The position numbers and the translations under genes were made by a program. From Bacillus thuringiensis (lineage in GTDB: Bacteria; Bacillota; Bacilli; Bacillales; Bacillaceae_G), in contig NZ_CP155559.1 in NCBI RefSeq assembly GCF_022095615.2, positions 3,717,501 to 3,781,500 of the forward strand: DNA of 64,000 nucleotides. The letters run 5' to 3'. The notes beneath the pieces were generated by a model that saw only the letters and a program-made list of their open reading frames with translations, ran no database searches and was not told where the DNA came from. This document shows, piece by piece, positions 11,720 through 20,361 of the stretch. How positions within the stretch are numbered: position 1 is the first letter of the stretch; each line of letters starts with the position of its first letter.

Positions 11720-11866
11720 AACAACATCACCTTCGATGTTGTTGCCAACCGCGGAGAAGACTTACGTTTCCCCATAAGTTCTTCCTCCGGTTTCTCCTCT
11801 CCCTTTGCCTTCTTACTAGTACAAGCTAGTATAAGAAGGGCCCTGCTTTGCAGGGTTTTTTTTCTT
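11720..11866 (+). ncRNA. csfG: Structured small RNA, probable CsfG sporulation RNA
   Basis: About 147 bases with four consecutive hairpins and no convincing reading frame. Hairpin 1 is ACAACATC/GATGTTGT (11721-11742). Hairpin 2 is a near-perfect 18-bp stem, 11747-11764 with 11775-11792, loop CGTTTCCCCA. A pyrimidine-rich strand (11793-11806) follows. Hairpin 3 pairs CCTTCTTA and CTAG with CTAG and TAAGAAGG (11808-11839). Hairpin 4 is the terminator CCCTGC/GCAGGG followed by eight T. In B. subtilis the forespore-specific RNA CsfG lies beside rsmD (ylbH); the position, promoter type and structure agree. The identification is from memory of the family and not from a covariance search. Confidence 0.7.
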
Positions 11867-11928
11867 TGTCTACTTTTCATTTAAAAAGTGAGATGGTACA
11901 GTAAGTAAAAGAAAGAGGAGGAAAAAAT

Positions 11929-12318
11929 ATGATTCAACGCTTTATAGAACTCGGAGAAGGCTACTCTGATTTATATGAATTACTTGAAATTGCCAAATCA
12001 AATCAAGAACGTATAACACATATGTTACAGTTTGAAACGATTAAAAATGAAAAAAAAGTGTGCTCACTTGTTGTAATATTAAAACCAACTACTACTGGTG
12101 ATTTCCAACCATTATACATATGTCGTGAAGGCATTCCTGTACTTGAAAATAAAAAAAGTAAACGCGTCATTTTATTTGAAGAAACGGCAGAACAACTAGG
12201 AAAAAAAGTGACTAGCTTTACGGTAAAACCATCCACAACTTTCCCAGAAAAAGAACTGTTCTTCAATCATTTAATTGGTATTTTGCGAATGAATAATTTC
12301 ATTCCTCCAATGAAATAA
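11929..12318 (+). CDS. Conserved Bacillus protein of unknown function
   Basis: 129 residues starting MIQRFIELGEGYSDLYELLE, with AAGAGGAGG upstream. No signal peptide or membrane segment is seen. Mixed alpha/beta composition; a conserved-looking SLVVILKPTTTG near residue 44 and ILRMNNFIPPMK at the C-terminus. I recall similar proteins annotated loosely as methylthioribose kinase, but no kinase motif is visible and I do not support that name. It stands alone between csfG and the converging ylbG, with its own terminator. Confidence 0.8.
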   Translation: MIQRFIELGEGYSDLYELLEIAKSNQERITHMLQFETIKNEKKVCSLVVILKPTTTGDFQPLYICREGIPVLENKKSKRVILFEETAEQLGKKVTSFTVKPSTTFPEKELFFNHLIGILRMNNFIPPMK

Positions 12319-12334
12319 CACTTTATTTCAAATA

Positions 12335-12372
12335 AAAAAATCCCCCGCTAAAATTAGCAAGGGATTTTTTTA
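12335..12372. terminator. Bidirectional terminator, hypothetical gene / ylbG
   Basis: Stem AAAAAATCCC / GGGATTTTTT with an inner GCTA/TAGC pairing; A- and T-runs on both sides serve the converging genes. Confidence 0.88.
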
Positions 12373-12639
12373 TTAACTATAATCGTATTCTTTTGCCCGA
12401 TCAGGACGTGAATTTTCAAATTCCGTTTTTAAATACGGGCGGTACGACTGTTCTATCTTTTTCACAAAAGGAAGTTTGTTCAACTTTTGCATCATATGCT
12501 CAATTTGTTCCATATCACAATATACTACTGCGTATTTTAAGCGTTTTGATATGTAATGTATGTTACCATATTTCCTTAAAATCTTGGCATGTTTCAATGA
12601 ATGTAAATAAACAATCATACTTTGTCGTTGCCCGAACAT
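12373..12639 (-). CDS. ylbG: UPF0298/DUF2129 protein YlbG
   Basis: 88-residue cytosolic protein starting [19 protein letters not shown], typical of YlbG of Bacillaceae; function unknown. The internal block [20 protein letters not shown] is diagnostic. Two ATGs are possible. The one used has GGAG six bases upstream; an ATG four codons earlier has AAGGAG only three bases before it. Follows ylbF after about 130 bases. Confidence 0.88.
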
Positions 12640-12752
12640 ATTCTTCTCCATCTTCTCCTTTTAAAAACATATATTTTATATTTTATGAAAACCAATCAGA
12701 AATTTATGACATTACAGGACAAACTCTGTATACGTTTTCTTCTACCTTCTAA

Positions 12753-12777
12753 AAAACGGGGTGATTTACCCCGTTTT
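12753..12777 (-). terminator. Terminator overlapping the 3' end of ylbF
   Basis: Nine-base-pair stem AAAACGGGG / CCCCGTTTT with the ylbF stop codon in the loop. On the minus strand it is followed by TTTTTTAG. The last three residues of YlbF are encoded in the stem. Confidence 0.85.
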
Positions 12778-13215
12778 ACAGCCACAACCTCCGCCGGTAC
12801 CACAACCGCCACCACAGCCACCAGCATCAAAAAATGGATTTCCTGTTGGGACTTTGATGGAAGAAGAAACCTCAGAACCGATTGCGACACTAACTTCATC
12901 TAACAACTTTTGCAAAGCTGTTTCTACTCGTTTAAAAGCTGCAATCTTATCATGTAAGTCTATAGCACGCTTTAACTCCCTCATTTTCGTCGAAACGAAA
13001 GTATAATCAGGATGGTATTTACCGAAACGTTGCACTTCTTCATATCGTTCTTTCATCGCTGTAAATTGCTGAATTAACGTCTGAACTTCCATATCTTCAT
13101 GCAATTCTTTATAACACTTACGATAATCTTCTGCTATATCTGAACAGATGATCGCTTTTGCAAGCTGCTCTGCCTTATCTAATATCAATACGCTTTCCAG
13201 CGTCGCTACAATCAT
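12766..13215 (-). CDS. ylbF: Y-complex subunit YlbF (RicF)
   Basis: 149 residues. In B. subtilis YlbF (RicF), YmcA (RicA) and YaaT (RicT) form a complex with [4Fe-4S] clusters needed for competence, sporulation, biofilm and RNase Y-dependent mRNA maturation. Seen here: a helical YlbF/YmcA domain (residues 1-120) and a glycine/cysteine tail GGCGGGCGTGGGCGCKTG with five cysteines, consistent with cluster ligation. The ATG has GGAGGTG upstream; an 11-codon longer form is less likely. Its terminator lies in the coding end. Confidence 0.92.
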   Translation of the reverse strand: MIVATLESVLILDKAEQLAKAIICSDIAEDYRKCYKELHEDMEVQTLIQQFTAMKERYEEVQRFGKYHPDYTFVSTKMRELKRAIDLHDKIAAFKRVETALQKLLDEVSVAIGSEVSSSIKVPTGNPFFDAGGCGGGCGTGGGCGCKTG

Positions 13216-13331
13216 GAGAGACACCTCCGAGTATTCATCATACCACATTTAGAATAGAACTACTAATTGAAGTGTCTCACTAAACAGAAAGATATCACTC
13301 TAACTATTTTCCGTATAATTCCAGCGTGTAC

Positions 13332-13910
13332 TTATACATTAATATGTTCCGCAATATTATATTTCAGAACATCCCATTTCCCACCATTTTCTTTCACATA
13401 ACTAATACATGCATTTTTTAATGGTGTCTTAAACGAAATATCTTCCGGTGCAATTGCATGTAAAATTGCTTTTATCGCATGTGAATGAGCTACAATGATA
13501 ATACGTTTGCCAGAATGAGTTTCTGCAACATCTTTTACAGCAGCAAAACAACGAGTTACAATCTCTTCATCTTGCTCCATACCTTCTACTTTACCTTCTG
13601 CAATTAGCTCCCTAACAGTCGCAACCGGTTTCCCAGAAGCTTCACCAAAATTACGTTCAACAAATCGCTCATCTAATAAAATCGATTGCAATCCTGTAGC
13701 CCCTGCAATTTCCTTAGCTGTTTCGTGCGCTCTAATTAATGGGCTACTTATAATTACATCCCATGCTTCCGCTTGCAAAGCAACTGCACTTTGACTTGCT
13801 TGCTTCTTTCCCACTTCATTAAGGGGAATATCTTCACGTCCCTGAATAATCTCTTGAAAATTCCAATCAGTTTGTCCATGTCGTACTAAACAAATTTCCG
13901 TCATGCTCAT
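13332..13910 (-). CDS. Histidine phosphatase (phosphoglycerate mutase-like) family protein
   Basis: 192 residues. The phosphohistidine motif LVRHGQTDWN (about 8-17), conserved ERNFGEASG, and the second histidine in IIVAHSHAIKAIL (about 150) show an intact 2H-phosphatase core. The substrate cannot be told from sequence; relatives act on 3-phosphoglycerate, fructose bisphosphate or alpha-ribazole phosphate. AAGGAG lies 7 bases before the first ATG; a second ATG two codons in is possible. It sits between ylbE and ylbF. Confidence 0.88.
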   Translation of the reverse strand: MSMTEICLVRHGQTDWNFQEIIQGREDIPLNEVGKKQASQSAVALQAEAWDVIISSPLIRAHETAKEIAGATGLQSILLDERFVERNFGEASGKPVATVRELIAEGKVEGMEQDEEIVTRCFAAVKDVAETHSGKRIIIVAHSHAIKAILHAIAPEDISFKTPLKNACISYVKENGGKWDVLKYNIAEHINV

Positions 13911-13986
13911 GCTGCAACTCCTTTTTAAATAATCCGCTTCTATTGTATCAAAAGTTCTGCATGACGGACATAGTTTTCCCTTCCAA

Positions 13987-14232
13987 TTATGTTGTATTTT
14001 GCTGCTTCATATACTGAAACATATCGATCATAATGGAGGCAACTGCCAATTGGTTTTGAAATTTCTCAACTTTATCTGGTATCGTTTTTTTGAAATGTTG
14101 CATAGCCGCTAACTCAAATGCCTCTTTTTCTTCAGGGTTTCGCGTTAGTTTTCTATACCAATACGGTTGCTCCCTAATATAGCGAGATAAATCCTCATCA
14201 GCCTTTATAAACTCCATAATTTCTGCTCTCAT
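13987..14232 (-). CDS. ylbE: YlbE-family protein
   Basis: 81-residue cytosolic helical protein with the family signature YIREQPYWYRKLTRNPEE. Function unknown. Eleven bases after ylbD, so in one operon with it; GGGGGAAAG stands before the ATG. Confidence 0.88.
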   Translation of the reverse strand: MRAEIMEFIKADEDLSRYIREQPYWYRKLTRNPEEKEAFELAAMQHFKKTIPDKVEKFQNQLAVASIMIDMFQYMKQQNTT

Positions 14233-14243
14233 CCGCTTTCCCC

Positions 14244-14687
14244 CTAATCCTTCTGAAAGAAAAATGGATTATTTTCGGAAGTACTTTCTTCTTGCCGCGC
14301 GGGCTTCCCTTGAAATTGTTGAAAAACTTGTTGCACACTACCAATAGCACTCGTCACATTAGCTAAATGGTGTTGCATCTGTTCCACATCTAGCTTTTTA
14401 AAGAAAGAAAGCATTTGTCCCATCACATCAGCAGTTTTTTCCTCTTCAGTTCGAATATCTTTTTCTTTTTCTTGTTTATTTTCTTTTACCGAAGAAAAAG
14501 CTGGCGCTCCATCAGGTCTAAAAGTTGCCCATATTGGATCTTCTTCACCAAGTAAGTACCATTCTTCATAAAACTGTTGCCAAGTTTTGTGACCACTTCT
14601 AACCTCATGAACCATTTTAGGGTGATGGTTTACAAACTCTTTAAACTGTTGAACCGATGGATGTAACGGCCCTTTTGTTGTTGGCAT
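14244..14687 (-). CDS. ylbD: YlbD-family putative spore coat protein
   Basis: 147 residues starting MPTTKGPLHPSVQQFKEFVN; the conserved motif WQQFYEEWYLLGEEDPIW marks the family named as a putative coat protein in B. subtilis. The middle (about 75-110) is charged and probably disordered, and the C-terminus is rich in Gln/Phe. AGGTGAGG lies before this ATG; a 17-codon longer frame has no site. Operon with ylbE. Confidence 0.87.
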   Translation of the reverse strand: MPTTKGPLHPSVQQFKEFVNHHPKMVHEVRSGHKTWQQFYEEWYLLGEEDPIWATFRPDGAPAFSSVKENKQEKEKDIRTEEEKTADVMGQMLSFFKKLDVEQMQHHLANVTSAIGSVQQVFQQFQGKPARQEESTSENNPFFFQKD

Positions 14688-14771
14688 AATCCTCACCTCT
14701 TCATGTATATCTACTATATAGTAAGAAAAAAAAGGCACATGGTTCGCCTATTTTTAGACGATTCATGCACC

Positions 14772-14876
14772 TTTTTATCCTGCTATTTGCATACGGTAAG
14801 ATTCCGACCTACACTTCAGTGAATACGAAGTACTTAAACTTGAGGTGTCCCTACACGACTTAAAATTTCACTTTAT
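14772..14876. repeat. Dispersed intergenic repeat, copy D (bcr-like)
   Basis: Begins TTTTTATCCTGCTATTTGC and ends AAAATTTCACTTTATT; the ends match the copies at 3574, 61269 and 62184, the centre is longer and diverged. Its right end overlaps the ylbC stop codon. Confidence 0.5.
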
Positions 14877-15907
14877 TTTCGAATAAAGTTTTGTGTATAA
14901 AACTTATCGTATACCCCAACACCTAATCCTGTAAATTGTTCATTTAATACATTCTTTCTATGCCCTTCACTATTTAACCAACCTTGCACCGCCGCAATTC
15001 CATCACTATGTTGCGCCGCTATGTTCTCACCAGCAAGTTGAAACCCTACTTTCCCGCGCTGTAAACGATCTCCTAACGTACCTAGTGTAGGTGAATCGTG
15101 TGAAAAGTAATTATTATCCTTCATATCTTTACTATGCCCTATAGCCACATCTGCTGTTTGTTGATCCCAAGCTAACAGCGGTAACTTATGGCGACTTCGA
15201 ATAATATTTGTTAAATCAAAAATTTGTTGCATATTCCCATTCTCTATTTGTTTCATTTTATCTGGAGTCAATGGTTGTTCAGCTAGTAATTCACCTGAAT
15301 AAACAAGCTGATACGGTCTTTGGCGTAATAAGGTTTCATCATCCATATAACGAACACCAACAAGCTCATGTGTAAAATGATCAAAATATAATTGTGCCCA
15401 GCCATCTTCTACAGGTATTAATGGTTGTTCCATCACTTCCGTGTCAGATAACTCAAATTGATAACTATTTTTCCCTCTTTTCAACGAAATCTCATGCGAG
15501 AGTGGATTCTTTTTATACACTTCTTCATACTTTTCATTTATATAATAAGGCGGCACCTTAACTTGCTCTCCAGCAACATACGCCGTTACAACTTTTCGTT
15601 CCGCAACCCCAAATTGCACATACTGAGTTAAATCTTGATTGTATACCCACCATTCATATCCGTAAGCAGATGGCTCTATTCGAGATGGTTCGCCCCATTT
15701 TGCTAATAAATTTTCAGAGTCCCCACCAATCATATTTAAAACAGTATCGGAAGAGTCTTCATTTACTTGTTTTTTCTTTTTCACAATTTTATTTTCTTGC
15801 TTTGATTGAGATGGGGTTAATATATATTGTGAAACGAGTAATTTCCCGTATAAATCAACAGCTAAAATTAAAAATGTAATCATTACGATACGCAATAATT
15901 TCTTCAA
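14873..15907 (-). CDS. ylbC: CAP/SCP-domain protein YlbC
   Basis: 344 residues from a TTG start that has GGAGG eight bases upstream. An N-terminal membrane anchor (about residues 8-28) is followed by a CAP-associated N-terminal domain (about 60-195) and a C-terminal CAP domain (about 210-344) with HSKDMKDNNYFSH, LAGENIA and GWLNSEGHRKNVLN. CAP proteins are extracytoplasmic; B. subtilis YlbC is of unknown function. A 14-codon upstream ATG extension lacks a ribosome binding site. Divergent from ylbA. Confidence 0.9.
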   Translation of the reverse strand: MKKLLRIVMITFLILAVDLYGKLLVSQYILTPSQSKQENKIVKKKKQVNEDSSDTVLNMIGGDSENLLAKWGEPSRIEPSAYGYEWWVYNQDLTQYVQFGVAERKVVTAYVAGEQVKVPPYYINEKYEEVYKKNPLSHEISLKRGKNSYQFELSDTEVMEQPLIPVEDGWAQLYFDHFTHELVGVRYMDDETLLRQRPYQLVYSGELLAEQPLTPDKMKQIENGNMQQIFDLTNIIRSRHKLPLLAWDQQTADVAIGHSKDMKDNNYFSHDSPTLGTLGDRLQRGKVGFQLAGENIAAQHSDGIAAVQGWLNSEGHRKNVLNEQFTGLGVGVYDKFYTQNFIRK

Positions 15908-16113
15908 TCGATATACCTCCTGCACAAAACATAAAATTGAGATATACACAAATCCTTTTCTTCCCTTTTTTGTGTGTACCGTACTCTTTTCACTATATCA
16001 TATTTTCACAAAAAAAGTCTGGATTATCCCTTTTCTCTCAATATGAATTGCACTTTCTTATTATTCATACTATTATAAAAATAATGATGTAACATGAAAA
16101 GAGGAGGTATTAT

Positions 16114-16479
16114 ATGCAATTTACAAATACGAAATTTAATGGGGCAGTCGTTGATTTAACACTATTAACAGAGATTATGGAAAAGAACCATTTCGTACTT
16201 GCTGGACAGTGGGATTATGAACGAGTTACATACGATTATAAATTTGAAATATTAAATGATATTTATTATTTGCGCGTACAAGGTTTGGCTGTTGAAGGTG
16301 ATGTTGGTAGCAGACACGCTGAAATAAAGCTACTTCCTCCCTTATTAGGAAAACATTATTATCCTCACGGCGTTGAATATGGTGATGGTGAAACGTTCCC
16401 AACGAATGTACTTCAAAAAAGCGAACAACTCCTACAAAATATCGAAAAAGAGTTAAAAGAATTCCAAATCATTGAATAA
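16114..16479 (+). CDS. ylbA: YugN-like family protein (YlbA position)
   Basis: 121 residues with AGAGGAGG upstream. GQWDYERVTYDYKFEI and HYYPHGVEYGDGETFP are typical of the YugN-like domain. Function unknown; no transmembrane segment. The position between ctaG and ylbC matches ylbA of B. subtilis, which is the basis for the symbol. Confidence 0.8.
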   Translation: MQFTNTKFNGAVVDLTLLTEIMEKNHFVLAGQWDYERVTYDYKFEILNDIYYLRVQGLAVEGDVGSRHAEIKLLPPLLGKHYYPHGVEYGDGETFPTNVLQKSEQLLQNIEKELKEFQIIE

Positions 16480-16480
16480 A

Positions 16481-16523
16481 ATAAAAGTGAGTGCATCAAT
16501 ATGATGCACTCACTTTTATTTCG
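16481..16523. terminator. Bidirectional terminator, ylbA / ctaG
   Basis: Perfect 17-base-pair stem (16481-16497 with 16503-16519), AAAAGTGAGTGCATC arm, AATAT loop, with A/T-runs at both ends. It ends the ctaB-G operon on the minus strand and ylbA on the plus strand. Confidence 0.92.
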
Positions 16524-17421
16524 TTTGTAAATACGGCGGCAATTGTTGCAACTGCTCTTTATCCTTTTCACGCTCTCGACGCGCCCATCGAAAGAATACA
16601 TAGCCTATAATTGTGCCATACACTATTTCCTGGACAATTTTCATAATAATGCCGCCTGTTTGTTGGTCTTGTACGACTGGCATCCAGTGTAAAAATTCTG
16701 GTCCCGTTATATTTAAATCTGATAAAGTTCCCGCTGGTACACAAAGTTCCATCGCCTTCATCCAAGCAGCCGGATCCGTATACGTTGCGAATAACGGTGC
16801 AGTCGCAAAAATGATTAACGCACAAGCTGGCGTTAATAATATTCCGTTAGCAAACATATAACCAAGTTTCTTTATATCACTTAACGTTTGATATTCTGGT
16901 AATGGATTTAGCATCGGCCACCACATCATGATTGCCGTAAAGAACAATATAGCGAGACAAATAGGATGAGCAATTTGACTTTGTTTTACTGTATCAAAAA
17001 CAACTGGTAAATGATAAAAAGAAAACAGGCCATTAAATACAAACAATGCAATAAGTGGCTTAGCAAATATCTTTAATATAATTTGAACGAACTTAAAAGA
17101 AGTAATATAACGATATAACCAAGTTGGTATACCAAGCAACAATAACGGTGGAACTGCAATATACATGACTGCCATTTCAAACATATGTGCACTAAATATA
17201 ATATGACCAATTAAATCAATAGGCCCTCCCTTTACAAAGTACAAAAGAACAATCCCGGTCGTAAAATAAAAAATTTGCTTCTTACTTACCTTCGTCGCAT
17301 GTTCAAATCGCATTCTATATGGCCCAATAATTAAAAAGTACCCAATAAGAATCGAAAGCATAAATAATAAAAAAATTGGACTCCATAGAGCTTGAAAACC
17401 AAATATCCACAAGTTACTCAT
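16516..17421 (-). CDS. ctaG: Cytochrome c oxidase assembly factor CtaG (Caa3 type)
   Basis: 301-residue integral membrane protein with about seven hydrophobic segments, required in B. subtilis for active caa3 oxidase, probably in CuB/CuA metallation. Conserved histidines in HIIFSAHMFEMAVMY and SFYHLPVVFD are visible. The last gene of the cta operon. AGAAGGTGGG stands upstream; the chosen ATG is four codons inside a possible GTG start. Confidence 0.93.
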   Translation of the reverse strand: MSNLWIFGFQALWSPIFLLFMLSILIGYFLIIGPYRMRFEHATKVSKKQIFYFTTGIVLLYFVKGGPIDLIGHIIFSAHMFEMAVMYIAVPPLLLLGIPTWLYRYITSFKFVQIILKIFAKPLIALFVFNGLFSFYHLPVVFDTVKQSQIAHPICLAILFFTAIMMWWPMLNPLPEYQTLSDIKKLGYMFANGILLTPACALIIFATAPLFATYTDPAAWMKAMELCVPAGTLSDLNITGPEFLHWMPVVQDQQTGGIIMKIVQEIVYGTIIGYVFFRWARREREKDKEQLQQLPPYLQTK

Positions 17422-17466
17422 TGTCACACCCACCTTCTGAAGGTTACCCTTTCACATAATATGAAG

Positions 17467-17493
17467 AGGGAGCTGTGACAACACAAGCTCCCT
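17467..17493 (-). other. Intercistronic hairpin between ctaF and ctaG
   Basis: Stem AGGGAGCT / AGCTCCCT with an 11-base loop, 13 bases after the ctaF stop. On the minus strand no U-run follows, so it is more likely an mRNA-stability or processing element than a terminator; a T-rich tail exists only for plus-strand transcription. Confidence 0.6.
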
Positions 17494-17506
17494 TATTTTT
17501 CACTTT

Positions 17507-17839
17507 TCAAATCCACACAATTGTCATAAAAGCTAAAATTGTAATTAACCCGATTAACAGACCGGAATAAAGAAAGAAACTTGCCGCTTCATGCCCTTTA
17601 TGACTCATATGCATAAAATAATACAATTGAAAAATCACTTGTACCACTGCTAATAGTAAAATAAATGGTACTGAGAAAGTCGGACTAAAAGTTTTCGGAT
17701 ATGCTACTGCTACAAATGCAACAAATGTTAAAAAAATCATTAATGCAAACGTAATAACTTGATGCTTCATTTCCTCCGCACTTTTTCTCTTCCGATAAAC
17801 AAGATCAACTTTAGGATTATTCGTTTGCTTTATCGCCAT
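17507..17839 (-). CDS. ctaF: caa3 cytochrome c oxidase subunit IV
   Basis: 110 residues with three membrane helices (about 30-50, 56-78, 85-108), and the FQLYYFMHMSHKGHE loop typical of the prokaryotic COX4 family. Three bases from ctaE, so translationally linked. Confidence 0.93.
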   Translation of the reverse strand: MAIKQTNNPKVDLVYRKRKSAEEMKHQVITFALMIFLTFVAFVAVAYPKTFSPTFSVPFILLLAVVQVIFQLYYFMHMSHKGHEAASFFLYSGLLIGLITILAFMTIVWI

Positions 17840-17842
17840 TGT

Positions 17843-18466
17843 TTATCCCACCATTCCCATTAAATATACTACAGTGAAAATAAACACCCAAACTACGTCA
17901 ATAAAGTGCCAATAAATTGATGCAACATAAAACTTCGGTGCATTGTATAAATTTAGACCTCTCTTCGCATTTCTAAAGATTAATGTTAAAATCCAACACA
18001 ATCCAAACAATACGTGGAGTCCATGTGTACCAACAAGAGCATAAAACGCGGAACCAAACGCACTACTTCTCATAGTATGCTTAAATTCATGCGTATAATG
18101 ATAAAACTCATATATCTCAAATGCTAAAAACCCTAAACCTAGCAACACTGTTACTAGTAGCCAAAGTTGCATTTTTTTAAAGTTAAAGTTTTTCATATGA
18201 TACATCGCATATACGCTCGTTAAGCTACTCGTTAATAAAAGCATCGTCATAATGAAAACGAGTGGCATTTGGAACATCTCTTGAGATGTTGGTCCACCAT
18301 TTGTAGAATTCTTTAACGCTAAATATGTGCCAAACAAGGAAGCGAACAGTACTGTTTCGCCTCCAAGAAATAACCAAAAACCGACAAACTTATTTTTCCC
18401 CTCAAGGGTTGCTTTTTCAGGCTCTGCTGGAAATGTTTCATTCGTTAATTTTTCATCTACATGCAT
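17843..18466 (-). CDS. ctaE: caa3 cytochrome c oxidase subunit III
   Basis: 207 residues with five membrane helices. The conserved FLGGETVLFASLFGTYLAL, LVGTHGLHVLFGLCWI and YWHFIDVVWVFIFTVVYL mark subunit III of the short (five-helix) kind. Start overlaps the ctaD stop by one base (TAATG). Confidence 0.96.
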   Translation of the reverse strand: MHVDEKLTNETFPAEPEKATLEGKNKFVGFWLFLGGETVLFASLFGTYLALKNSTNGGPTSQEMFQMPLVFIMTMLLLTSSLTSVYAMYHMKNFNFKKMQLWLLVTVLLGLGFLAFEIYEFYHYTHEFKHTMRSSAFGSAFYALVGTHGLHVLFGLCWILTLIFRNAKRGLNLYNAPKFYVASIYWHFIDVVWVFIFTVVYLMGMVG

Positions 18467-20328
18467 TATGCCTTGCCCCCCTTATCTTCTAAATCTTCCT
18501 TATGAATATGATATCCATGATCATCGATTACTGAACGTAGGAACATTGTGCCGAACGTAATGATTAAACCAATAATTGCTACTAATAACCAAAACTTATC
18601 TTTTCCACCCTGCATATACATTGCACCGAATGCCGCTATAAACAATCCTAAAGAAATGATAAATGGTGAAAACGATGGATTTGGCATATGAATATCACCA
18701 ACTGGTTCCGCCGCGGTCATCTCTTTATTCCCTTCACGTTTTTCAATCCAAAACGGATCTAATCCGCGAACAAATGGCAATTGTTTAAAGTTATATTCCG
18801 GTGTAGGTGCTGGCATTGTCCATTCTAATGTACGTGCATCCCATGGATCACGACCAGCCTTTTCTTTTGATACTGTTGTTTTGATTACATTGAATAGAAG
18901 AACAATCGTTCCAAGAGCCATAAATACCGCTCCAATAGAACTAATCATATTCCCCATTTCCAACCCTTGACCTTCAAGATATGTGTAGTAACGACGCGGC
19001 ATACCAATCAATCCAAGGAAATGCTGAATAAAGAACGTTAAATGGAAACCGATAAAGAATAGCCAAAATGTTATCTTTCCTAACGTTTCATTCAATACTT
19101 TATTAAACATCAGTGGCCAATAATAATGAGCTCCTGCAAGTAAACCAAATACCACACCGCCGACAATTACATAATGAAAGTGCGCTACTACGAAATAGTT
19201 GTCATGAAATTGATAATCAGCAGGCGCAGATGCTAGCATAACACCTGTAACTCCTCCCATTACGAATGATGGAATGAAAGCTACTGCCCACATCATCGGT
19301 GTCGTAAAACGAATACTTCCGCCCCACATCGTAAAGAGCCAATTGAATATTTTAATACCGGTCGGAACCGCAATCGCCATTGTTGCAACTGAGAAAATAG
19401 CATTTGCAACTGGACCAAGCCCAACAGTAAACATATGATGCGCCCATACCATAAATCCTAAGAATCCAATTAATACTGTCGCAAACACCATCGATGAATA
19501 ACCAAATAATCGCTTTTTCGAAAATGTCGCGAAGATTTCTGAGAATATTCCGAAAGCTGGGAGTATAAGAATGTATACTTCTGGATGACCGAAAATCCAG
19601 AATAAATGCTCCCATATAATTGTATTCCCGCCCAATGCTGGATTAAAGAAACTTGTTCCAAATAAACGATCTAACATTAAAAGTCCTAATCCTACAGTTA
19701 ACGGCGGAAAAGCGAATAATATTAGCGAAGATGTTACAAATGTCGTCCATGTAAACATCGGCATACGCATATACGTCATCCCTGGCGCACGCATATTAAT
19801 AATGGTTACAAGGAAGTTAATACCTCCAATTAATGTACCAATACCGGAGATTTGCAAGCCGAGTACATAAAAATCAACACCATGGCCTTTAGAGGCTAAA
19901 GCTAAAGATGCATAAGATGTCCATCCTGCATCAGGTGCTCCACCTAAAAACCAACTTAAATTTAAAAATACTCCACCAAAGAAAAACAACCAAAATCCGA
20001 GTGAATTCAAAAACGGGAACGCTACATCGCGTGCACCAATTTGAAGTGGTACAGCGGCGTTCATAAATGCAAACACGAGTGGCATAGCTGCGAGGAAAAT
20101 CATTGTTGTACCGTGCATCGTTAATACTTGATTATAAGCATCCCCAACAAGAAAAGCATTGTTAGGAATCGCTAATTGAAGGCGAATAAATAGAGCCTCT
20201 ATTCCGCCTATTACAAAAAACAATCCACCTGCAATTAAATAGAGAATGGCAATCTTTTTATGGTCTACTGTCGTTAAATAATCCCATATGACAGCACCCA
20301 TCCCCTGTTTTTTTGCTACAGAACTCAC
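18466..20328 (-). CDS. ctaD: caa3 cytochrome c oxidase subunit I
   Basis: 620-residue catalytic subunit carrying heme a and the heme a3-CuB centre. Ligand motifs are visible: MHGTTMIFLAAMP, WIFGHPEVYILILP (cross-linked His-Tyr) and HDNYFVVAHFHYVIVGG. About twelve to fourteen helices, long C-terminal extension typical of the caa3 type. Reduces O2 with proton pumping. Start ATG with GGGGAGG some ten bases upstream. Confidence 0.98.
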   Translation of the reverse strand: MSSVAKKQGMGAVIWDYLTTVDHKKIAILYLIAGGLFFVIGGIEALFIRLQLAIPNNAFLVGDAYNQVLTMHGTTMIFLAAMPLVFAFMNAAVPLQIGARDVAFPFLNSLGFWLFFFGGVFLNLSWFLGGAPDAGWTSYASLALASKGHGVDFYVLGLQISGIGTLIGGINFLVTIINMRAPGMTYMRMPMFTWTTFVTSSLILFAFPPLTVGLGLLMLDRLFGTSFFNPALGGNTIIWEHLFWIFGHPEVYILILPAFGIFSEIFATFSKKRLFGYSSMVFATVLIGFLGFMVWAHHMFTVGLGPVANAIFSVATMAIAVPTGIKIFNWLFTMWGGSIRFTTPMMWAVAFIPSFVMGGVTGVMLASAPADYQFHDNYFVVAHFHYVIVGGVVFGLLAGAHYYWPLMFNKVLNETLGKITFWLFFIGFHLTFFIQHFLGLIGMPRRYYTYLEGQGLEMGNMISSIGAVFMALGTIVLLFNVIKTTVSKEKAGRDPWDARTLEWTMPAPTPEYNFKQLPFVRGLDPFWIEKREGNKEMTAAEPVGDIHMPNPSFSPFIISLGLFIAAFGAMYMQGGKDKFWLLVAIIGLIITFGTMFLRSVIDDHGYHIHKEDLEDKGGKA

Positions 20329-20361
20329 GTTTTCAACCTCCCCTTCGCGAATAATCCCTCT

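Noticed and set aside
11741..11770. T-box-like string AACCGCGG upstream of a plus-strand gene
   Set aside because: No Stem I, specifier loop or T-box consensus; the bases are part of the 18-bp hairpin of the csfG-type RNA, and the downstream gene is not an amino-acid gene.
14739..14772. Terminator-like inverted repeat AAAAAAGG...CCTTTTTT near ylbD
   Set aside because: Two internal mismatches and wrong position relative to the ylbC and ylbD ends; not supported as a terminator.
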